This document shows positions 6,544 to 11,010 of a DNA stretch of 15,224 nucleotides, piece by piece. The notes below the pieces were generated by a model. It ran no database searches and had not been told where the DNA came from. It saw nothing but the letters and a program-made list of their open reading frames with translations. Source of the DNA: JAYEKL01 sp034660995 (lineage in GTDB: Bacteria > Patescibacteriota > Minisyncoccia > JAHIHE01 > JAGLIN01); NCBI GenBank assembly GCA_034660995.1, contig JAYEKL010000053.1:1-15224 (forward strand), given 5' to 3'. The translations under genes and the position numbers were made by a program. Within the stretch, counting starts at the first letter, position 1. The number at the start of each line of letters is the position of its first letter.

Positions 6544-7152
6544 TTACATAAACAAATTCTCCGGATTACTTTTATCCAATTCCCATTTCAACGGATTTTC
6601 AAAAATGTATTTTCTGATTTTGTCTAATTCTTTTTCATTGCGAATGATGCGGTCATAATAATTGCGTTGCCATATTTTTTTGTCAAACGGTTTCCAATTA
6701 TTCTGTTTTACATTTCTAATATATTCATTTGTCGTCATTGTTTTAAACCATTGAACAATTTGCGAAATTCCGTCCCCTGTGTGTCTGTCCTGAATGCGGA
6801 ATGAATTTTGTTTTTTTGCGTATTCTGGGTTGGCACACAGGTCAGGGTTGACACATAGGTCAACCCCTACGATGTTCATAATAAAAATTATCAAATGAAT
6901 ATGATTTGGCATTATTATGTATTCATCTAATTCAACATTTTCAAATTTGTTTTTCAATTCGAATAGCCACTTTCTGATCATTTCCCCTGCTGAATTTAAA
7001 ATCATTTTTCCGTCAATGACATCACCAAATCTGTGTTCTTTATTTTGTACGCAGATTGTCATAAAATACGCACCGTCAGACGCATAATCATAATTTTTCA
7101 ATCTGATTGATCTGCGATTATGTATTTTTTGATTGTAATTTTTGTTTGGCAT
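6544..7152 (-). CDS. REP-associated tyrosine transposase (RAYT, Y1_Tnp family)
   Basis: RAYTs are single-strand HUH nucleases related to IS200/IS605 TnpA that bind and cut GTAG-headed REP palindromes. From the ATG at 7152 the protein has 202 residues. It shows RLKNYDYASDGAYFMTICVQ, the metal-binding HUH motif in MPNHIHLI (His84 and His86), the QIVQWFKTMTTNEYIRN segment in which the catalytic Tyr is expected, and the family C-terminus WQRNYYDRIIRNEKELDKIR with YIFENPLKW. AAGGA at 7163-7167 supports the ATG at 7152 rather than the TTG at 7170. Residues about 95-127 are an extra segment encoded by REP sequence. The gene ends beside its REP array and lies 27 bp after the stop of the hsdM fragment. 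The frame is complete, so the enzyme may be active. Confidence 0.92.
   Translation of the reverse strand: MPNKNYNQKIHNRRSIRLKNYDYASDGAYFMTICVQNKEHRFGDVIDGKMILNSAGEMIRKWLFELKNKFENVELDEYIIMPNHIHLIIFIMNIVGVDLCVNPDLCANPEYAKKQNSFRIQDRHTGDGISQIVQWFKTMTTNEYIRNVKQNNWKPFDKKIWQRNYYDRIIRNEKELDKIRKYIFENPLKWELDKSNPENLFM
6774..6870 (-). repeat. REP element embedded in the RAYT coding sequence
   Basis: About 97 bp inside the RAYT gene repeat the layout of the neighbouring array at about 6442-6527: CTGTGTGTCTG, then GGAATGAATTTTG, then a GGTTG...CACACAGGTCA arm, ending in a complete minus-strand palindrome (6845-6870) with arms GGGTTGAC/GTCAACCC and a GTAG head. The reading frame stays open through it and yields the segment VGVDLCVNPDLCANPEY and following residues, between the HUH motif and the Tyr region. 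Confidence 0.85.
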
Positions 7153-7179
7153 ATTTTTGTTTTCCTTCAAACGCTTTCT

Positions 7180-7326
7180 TCAAACCAATTTTTTTGTTTC
7201 TTCCAAATCATCAAGATATTTTAAAAACAGAATCCACGAAGTTTGTTCCACATAATCAAGCTCTGTCCCGCACCCAGAATCTGTATGAAGAATATTATCA
7301 ATATTTTTAAATGCTTGTTCAAACAT
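7180..7326 (-). pseudogene. hsdM: Type I methyltransferase HsdM, N-terminal fragment
   Basis: From ATG at 7326 the frame encodes 48 residues and stops at 7180: MFEQAFKNIDNILH, then GTELDYVEQTSWILFLKYLD and DLEETKKLV. This is the highly conserved start of HsdM, the DNA adenine methyltransferase of type I restriction systems, normally about 480-530 residues. The SAM-binding and NPPF catalytic motifs are missing. Homology ends just before the RAYT gene, whose leader contains the hsdM stop. The order hsdM - (lost hsdS) - fic - hsdR on one strand agrees with the usual type I operon, so this is the 5' end of the same broken locus. Confidence 0.85.
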
Positions 7327-7363
7327 AATTTTTTAAATTAGATCTTTATCAATAATTTTGTAA

Positions 7364-7544
7364 TAGACCTCTTGCATAATTAATTTCGTTACGAGATTTT
7401 CCCTCCAGAGGACATAAGCATATTTTGAGGCAAATTTTTCAAATAATTTTTGAAGTTTAGCCTAAGCTAAGCTGATAAAATTTTTGGAGAATTTGAATCC
7501 GCCAGCTGGCGGAGTAGCTAGGAAGTAATTACGCAAGAGGTCTA
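7364..7544 (-). mobile_element. MITE-like element, copy 2
   Basis: A 181-bp non-coding element with imperfect inverted ends: TAGACCTCTTGCATAATTA on the left, and TAGACCTCTTGCGTAATTA as the complement of the right end. Read on the minus strand it follows the element at 751-935 through most of its length, sharing CCGCCAGCTGGCGG (7499-7512), CAAATTCTCCAAAAATTTT, GGCTAAAC and CAAAAATTATTTGAAAAATT. Its ends differ (GACCTCTTGC against GACTCAYTRC), so the two belong to related subfamilies. It lies 37 bp upstream of the hsdM fragment. Confidence 0.75.
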
Positions 7545-7554
7545 ATATAGAAAG

Positions 7555-7653
7555 CTCTGAAAAACTAATAAATTTCTCTTTTATAATTTATTTTTTGCCC
7601 TAAATCCTGGATTCCCTTCTTCAAGGGAATGACAAAAACTGCGTTTTTCAGAG
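7555..7653. mobile_element. 99-bp inverted-repeat element with internal hairpin
   Basis: Perfect 11-bp terminal inverted repeats, CTCTGAAAAAC and GTTTTTCAGAG, enclose a non-coding interior. The interior holds the hairpin ATTCCCTT-CTTC-AAGGGAAT (7611-7630), a palindrome reminiscent of REP sequences. The first 39 bp recur in the same orientation at 9178-9216. The size and structure are those of a small non-autonomous element. Confidence 0.6.
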
Positions 7654-7715
7654 ATTTCTTGAATACTTCTTGATTGTTTTTATCGTTTTCGCCTAATTTT
7701 ATAAGTTGTGATGGG

Positions 7716-7731
7716 ACAGTTCTCAAACTGT
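7716..7731. other. Small hairpin in the spacer downstream of relE
   Basis: ACAGTT-CTCA-AACTGT, followed on the plus strand by TTTT. An alternative pairing AGTTCT with AGAACT overlaps it. It could be a weak terminator, but no plus-strand gene precedes it. The rest of 7654-7856 shows no reading frame of note. Confidence 0.35.
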
Positions 7732-7789
7732 TTTTCAAGAACTATTTTTTAGTTAAAATAAGCTATTTTAGTAAAAACAGAAAAAATAA

Positions 7790-7813
7790 TTTTTGGCTTA
7801 TTTAAGCCAAAAA
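7790..7813 (-). terminator. Likely terminator of the toxin-antitoxin operon
   Basis: TTTTTGGCTTA and TAAGCCAAAAA form an 11-bp stem with a 2-nt loop, 43 bp beyond the relE stop on the minus strand. On that strand the stem is followed by an A/U-rich run ending in six U. The U tract is not immediate, so efficiency is uncertain. Confidence 0.5.
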
Positions 7814-7856
7814 GATTTAATTGGCACCAGAGCCGTGATAGATTCATATTTTAAAT

Positions 7857-8111
7857 TTATTTATAAACCCCCTGCCGATGGCCAACTCTAATAATAAGAA
7901 TTACTAATTCTTTCTTATAAACTTGATAAATAATTCTGTAAGGCCAAACGCGGTAATTATAGCATTCCCTGTATTCACCTCTCATTTTCTTCCTCATAAA
8001 AGGATTTTTTGACAGGACAGTAAAAGCGGCTAAAATTTTGTAATAATCGGCTTTAGTAAATTTATTTAACTCTTTTTCTACGCTTGGTTTTGTTCTTATT
8101 TGAAACTCCAT
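7857..8111 (-). CDS. relE: RelE/ParE family toxin (probable mRNA endonuclease)
   Basis: An 84-aa protein with the typical RelE start IRTKPSVEKELNKF, a helical KILAAFTVLSKNPF segment and the C-terminal beta-sheet RVWPYRIIYQVYKKELVILIIRVGHRQGVYK. Candidate active residues are Arg54, Arg59, Arg75, His78 and Tyr83, in the positions used by RelE enzymes that cut mRNA on the ribosome. ParE homologues (gyrase poisons) share the fold, but the conserved RVGHR..VY end favours RelE. The start codon lies inside the antitoxin gene, giving a 50-bp overlap in another frame and suggesting coupled translation. The protein is full length and shows no lesion. Confidence 0.88.
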   Translation of the reverse strand: MEFQIRTKPSVEKELNKFTKADYYKILAAFTVLSKNPFMRKKMRGEYRECYNYRVWPYRIIYQVYKKELVILIIRVGHRQGVYK

Positions 8112-8424
8112 ATTTTTTGCCTGATTTATCCGCGATTAAAAAGCCTTCGCGCGCGAGAAGATTTTCGAGCGTTGTCCATTTTTTATATTCACCGCTTTTT
8201 ACCGCCTTTTCTGCCTCCTTAATATCTTTATCTAAATCCGGAAAGTCATGCATTACTTCTAATGTTTCTTGCCAAGAGTCAAATTCTTCGGCAGACATAA
8301 TCACGACCTTAGGACTGCCATGTTCAGTTAAAGTAAAGTAAGAACCGCTTTTTTGAATTTGGTCTGTAATTTTAAAAAGGTTGTTCCTAGCCTTGGTAAT
8401 TGAAATAATATTTTTGATACTCAT
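8062..8424 (-). CDS. Phd/YefM family antitoxin
   Basis: A 120-aa protein. The N-terminal half, IISITKARNNLFKITDQIQKSG then FTLTEHGSPKVVIMSAEEFDSW, is the Phd/YefM DNA-binding and dimerisation fold. The acidic middle (LDKDIKEAEKAVKSGEYKKW) should wrap and block the toxin. The C-terminal tail KTKRRKRVK is strongly basic and is encoded largely where the gene overlaps relE. At 120 residues it is longer than classical YefM (about 85). It starts at ATG 8424, about 20 nt from the expected transcription start, with no Shine-Dalgarno sequence. It probably represses its own promoter by binding the two TGTACA sites at 8446-8463, as YefM does. Confidence 0.88.
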   Translation of the reverse strand: MSIKNIISITKARNNLFKITDQIQKSGSYFTLTEHGSPKVVIMSAEEFDSWQETLEVMHDFPDLDKDIKEAEKAVKSGEYKKWTTLENLLAREGFLIADKSGKKYGVSNKNKTKRRKRVK

Positions 8425-8445
8425 AGTTTTTTGTTAATTGTTGTA

Positions 8446-8479
8446 TGTACATAATAGTGTACATTAAGTATTTTGTCAA
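8446..8479 (-). promoter_or_regulatory. Toxin-antitoxin promoter with double TGTACA operator
   Basis: On the minus strand TTGACA (8479-8474) and TATTAT (8456-8451) are separated by exactly 17 bp, a near-consensus sigma-70 promoter. Two TGTACA palindromes, at 8446-8451 and 8458-8463, lie 12 bp apart centre to centre and cover the -10 region. TGTACA is the core motif bound by YefM antitoxins, so this is very probably the autoregulatory operator. The -35 box overlaps the radC stop codon. Confidence 0.85.
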
Positions 8480-9159
8480 ATTATCCCTTTTTCCTTAAAA
8501 CTCAAAAACCTATCCTTTGCCACAATTACGTGATCAACGACTTCAATCCCTAAGATCTTTCCGCCATCAACTAATCTCTTAGTGATTTCAAGATCGTCTT
8601 CCGACGGTTCGGGATCGCCAGAGGGGTGGTTGTGGACAAAAATGACTGATGCGGCTTTGTTTTTGATTGCTTCTGAGAATACTTCGCGCGGGTGGACAAT
8701 GCTGGCATTAAGACTGCCAATTGAAACTTCCGCGACTGACCAATTTCTGCTGTTAAGAATAATAATGTAAAAATGTTCTTTATGATAGTCTTTGAGCTTG
8801 TTTTTTATCAATTTATGTACTTTTTCAGGATTATTGAGTTCTTTGCTTTTATAGGATGGCGCTTGAGTGGAAAACCGACGGCCAATTTCAAAAACGGCTT
8901 TTATTTGTGTTGCTTTCGCTGGTCCAATTCCTTTGATTGAGGACAACTCCTCAATACTTGCCTCAGCTAATTTTTCAAGACTGCCAAATTGAGATAACAG
9001 TTTTTGCGCGGTAACTGACACTGATTCACCTGCGCTACCGCGACCTAAGATAATTTGCAATAGCTCTTGAACAGAGAGCGACTGTTCGCCAAACTCAACT
9101 AACCGTTCACGCGGTCGTTCTTCTTTTGGTAGATCGTAGATTGTAAATGATTTGCTCAT
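8476..9159 (-). CDS. radC: RadC family JAB/MPN-domain protein
   Basis: A 227-aa full-length protein. Residues 1-45 (YDLPKEERPRERLVEFG, LSVQELLQIILGRG) are the conserved RadC start. Residues 70-92 carry a helix-hairpin-helix DNA-binding motif (SSIKGIGPAKATQIKA). The JAMM metal site HNHPSGDPEPSEDD lies at 176-189, with His176, His178 and Asp189 as expected zinc ligands. Despite the name, a role in DNA repair is not established; the family is often linked to mobile elements and may act as a DNA-associated metalloenzyme. No clear minus-strand promoter is seen upstream, nor a Shine-Dalgarno sequence. Its stop codon overlaps the promoter of the antitoxin gene on the same strand. It lies between the two copies of the 39-bp direct repeat. 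Confidence 0.95.
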   Translation of the reverse strand: MSKSFTIYDLPKEERPRERLVEFGEQSLSVQELLQIILGRGSAGESVSVTAQKLLSQFGSLEKLAEASIEELSSIKGIGPAKATQIKAVFEIGRRFSTQAPSYKSKELNNPEKVHKLIKNKLKDYHKEHFYIIILNSRNWSVAEVSIGSLNASIVHPREVFSEAIKNKAASVIFVHNHPSGDPEPSEDDLEITKRLVDGGKILGIEVVDHVIVAKDRFLSFKEKGII

Positions 9160-9177
9160 AGTTTTTATTTAAAAAAT

Positions 9178-9216
9178 CTCTGAAAAACTAATAAATTTCT
9201 ATTTTGGAATTTGTTT
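9178..9216 (+). repeat. 39-bp direct repeat, second copy
   Basis: 35 of 39 bases match 7555-7593 in the same orientation, starting CTCTGAAAAACTAATAAATT. The copies flank radC, the antitoxin and relE. Here only one end of the 99-bp element is present; no matching right end follows. Confidence 0.8.
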
Positions 9217-9236
9217 ACTGAACCAACGGCAACTAT

Positions 9237-9271
9237 TTGACACAATTAAGATTTAATTATAAGATTAAATC
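9237..9271 (+). promoter_or_regulatory. Promoter with overlapping dyad for the 9322 gene
   Basis: TTGACA (9237-9242) is followed at 15 bp by TATAAG (9258-9263), or at 17 bp by the weaker TAAGAT. The inverted repeat GATTTAAT...ATTAAATC (8-bp arms, 6-bp centre, about 9250-9271) covers the -10 region and may be an operator. The leader is about 50 nt. Confidence 0.5.
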
Positions 9272-9321
9272 ACAAGAGATTTAAAAAAGTCTCTATACAC
9301 AAGCAAAAGGAGATGAGAAAA

Positions 9322-9666
9322 ATGGCATTTGCTACCCATTTAATAAAAATAAAAGGAAGCTTTGATGTTCAGAAATGGACAAAGGAAAAATTGAGAAAGT
9401 ACATAGATGAAAAAATTTCAACAGAAATATATTCTTTCTATCATGCTGAGATAGAACTGTTCCAAATTAAAAAAAATAATATTGAAATATGGGTTTACAT
9501 TTCCGCTTTTCCTTCCGAAGCTACAAACAGAATAATTGAAAAATGGATTGAGGATCATATAAAAGAAGATGGGATCGAAACAAAAGAATTCAAAGTAGAA
9601 GAAAAAAGAAGTCTTCTTGATTCTAACAATGAAGAGTCATCACAAATTGTAGTCCATCTCTCGTAA
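9322..9666 (+). CDS. Hypothetical protein, 114 aa
   Basis: I do not recognise this protein. It is soluble, with no signal peptide or membrane helix, and alternates predicted strands and helices: a strand MAFATHLIKIKG, a helix DVQKWTKEKLRKYIDEKI, strands around IEIWVYISAF, and a helix ATNRIIEKWIEDHI, then a charged, Ser/Glu-rich tail. AAAGGAG at 9306-9312, one of the few clear Shine-Dalgarno sequences here, lies 9 nt from the ATG at 9322 but runs straight into the in-frame ATG at 9313, so the start at 9322 is preferred (114 rather than 117 residues). It has its own promoter and terminator and is the only plus-strand gene between 2404 and 14588, divergent from radC. Confidence 0.75.
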   Translation: MAFATHLIKIKGSFDVQKWTKEKLRKYIDEKISTEIYSFYHAEIELFQIKKNNIEIWVYISAFPSEATNRIIEKWIEDHIKEDGIETKEFKVEEKRSLLDSNNEESSQIVVHLS

Positions 9667-9667
9667 T

Positions 9668-9693
9668 GAAGAATATTTTTATTCTTCTTTTTT
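9668..9693 (+). terminator. Rho-independent terminator
   Basis: GAAGAAT-ATTTTT-ATTCTTC, a 7-bp stem with a 6-nt loop, starts two bases after the stop codon and is followed by six T (9688-9693). The stem is AT-rich, but the layout is canonical. Confidence 0.8.
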
Positions 9694-9788
9694 ATTCCAA
9701 ATTTTTACCAAACCATCTCACCTGCCCCGTAGTTAATTCATTGCATTAAATTGCATATAACCCCTTTTTTATTCACCACCAAAAAAAA

Positions 9789-10784
9789 TCAATGCTCCAA
9801 AACCTCTATCCCCAGCTCTTTTCCCGAAGAAAAAATTCTACCGACACCACCGATTGGATAGGTTATCATTGGACTAGTATGACCAAAATCAACGTTGGCG
9901 ATAACTGGGATATTATTTAGCTCTTTTTTTGTTTTTATGATCTTGATTAGTTTTTCGTCTGTCATTTGGCTTATTTTTTGAAATCTTCCGATTAAAATTC
10001 CTTTTACTTCGCTAAATCCTGGCTGATGAATGATTGATTGTAAATCCCTGTCAAATATTACTGGAGTAAATTCCCCACTCATTTCATCATCTTCTAGAAA
10101 TAGAATTGAATTTTCTAGATTTGGAAAATATTCCGTACCTTGTAAAAGATTAAAGGTGCAAAGATTTGCTCCTAGAATTGTTCCTTCTGACTCACCTTCA
10201 TTTATCTTGAGCCAGCCAGAATTTGTAATTGGTTTTCTGTCTTGTTGGTCTTCCCACCAGCGATCATCGGTCCAGGCTGAACTTGGCAATATTTTAAAAG
10301 GTTTATCCTCAAATAGGCACTTTTTAACATAATCCAAAGTGTAATCAAAATGTAGTTTCTGTCCAAAAGTAGAATAATGCGTACCAGAATAAGTTACTAA
10401 ACCGGTTTTAGCATAAATCGCGTTATTCAAAACAGTAATATCCGAAAACCCGCAAAATATTTTTGGATTATCTTTAATTAAGTCCCAATCAATATATTGT
10501 AAAAGCTGATTACTGTTAAATCCGCCAATTACCGTAAAAATCGCTTTTATTTCAGGATCGCGATAGGCATCGTGCAAATCTTCAATACGAGACGCGATGG
10601 AAGTGGAAACAAATTCATCCATTTCTTCTATATGCTTTCCAAAACTCAACTCCAACCCCAATTCTTTAAATCTTTTTACAGCAATATCTTTTGATTCTTC
10701 AGAAATAATTGCCATTGATTGAGATGGCGCGATTACTCGCACTTTATCCCCTTTTTTAAGTTTTTCTGGAAATATTTTTTTCAT
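9789..10784 (-). CDS. S66 family serine peptidase (LD-carboxypeptidase / MccF-like)
   Basis: A 331-aa cytoplasmic protein. S66 enzymes use a Ser-Glu-His triad to cut the L,D-bond of recycled murein tetrapeptides (LdcA), or to cleave microcin C-type toxic peptide-nucleotides (MccF). Visible features are the N-terminal KKGDKVRVIAPSQS, IGGFNSNQLL, the nucleophile Ser114 in CGFSDIT, Glu231 in ILFLEDDE, and His302 in DFGHTSPM; all three residues are present. The tryptophan-rich loop SSAWTDDRWWEDQQ (169-181), next to NSGWLKINEGESEGTILG, resembles the MccF branch more than E. coli LdcA. The gene has no obvious partner: it is flanked by a convergent orphan gene and an intergenic region with a small remnant frame. 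No Shine-Dalgarno sequence or clear terminator is seen. The S66 assignment is firm; the substrate is not. Confidence 0.92.
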   Translation of the reverse strand: MKKIFPEKLKKGDKVRVIAPSQSMAIISEESKDIAVKRFKELGLELSFGKHIEEMDEFVSTSIASRIEDLHDAYRDPEIKAIFTVIGGFNSNQLLQYIDWDLIKDNPKIFCGFSDITVLNNAIYAKTGLVTYSGTHYSTFGQKLHFDYTLDYVKKCLFEDKPFKILPSSAWTDDRWWEDQQDRKPITNSGWLKINEGESEGTILGANLCTFNLLQGTEYFPNLENSILFLEDDEMSGEFTPVIFDRDLQSIIHQPGFSEVKGILIGRFQKISQMTDEKLIKIIKTKKELNNIPVIANVDFGHTSPMITYPIGGVGRIFSSGKELGIEVLEH

Positions 10785-10827
10785 AATATTATAAATTATC
10801 TATATTAAAAGATCTTTCATCCAAAAA

Positions 10828-10965
10828 CTATAAATAATATATCTTTAAAATTATCAATTTCTTTAATCTTTGCTCAGCTTCTTTAGTGACTATATAATTG
10901 GGGTAATCGTAATTATACAATCTAGAGAAACCTTTGCAATGCCCATATTTGAATCCTAATTGCAT
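10828..10965 (-). pseudogene. Small 45-codon frame, possible transposase N-terminal remnant
   Basis: A 45-aa frame reads MQLGFKYGHCKGFSRLYNYD, continuing to VTKEAEQRLKKLIILKIYYL. The basic and aromatic composition and the TKEAEQRLKKL segment recall the start of helix-turn-helix transposases of the IS481/IS3 type, but the match is only an impression and the frame ends before a helix-turn-helix could be complete. It lies in the 226-bp space between two minus-strand genes. It may equally be chance. Confidence 0.25.
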
Positions 10966-11010
10966 ATATTTAGCTTATTTGGATTCCAATATGTGAGTGA
11001 ACTTATTACC

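Noticed and set aside
7153..7170. RAYT start at TTG 7170
   Set aside because: The ATG at 7152 has an AAGGA at suitable distance and begins the conserved part of the protein.
7107..7310. 67-codon plus-strand reading frame
   Set aside because: It lies antisense to the hsdM fragment and the RAYT start, both of which have clear family matches.
9313..9321. Start of the orphan gene at ATG 9313
   Set aside because: The Shine-Dalgarno sequence ends directly at 9312, leaving no spacing; ATG 9322 has 9 nt.
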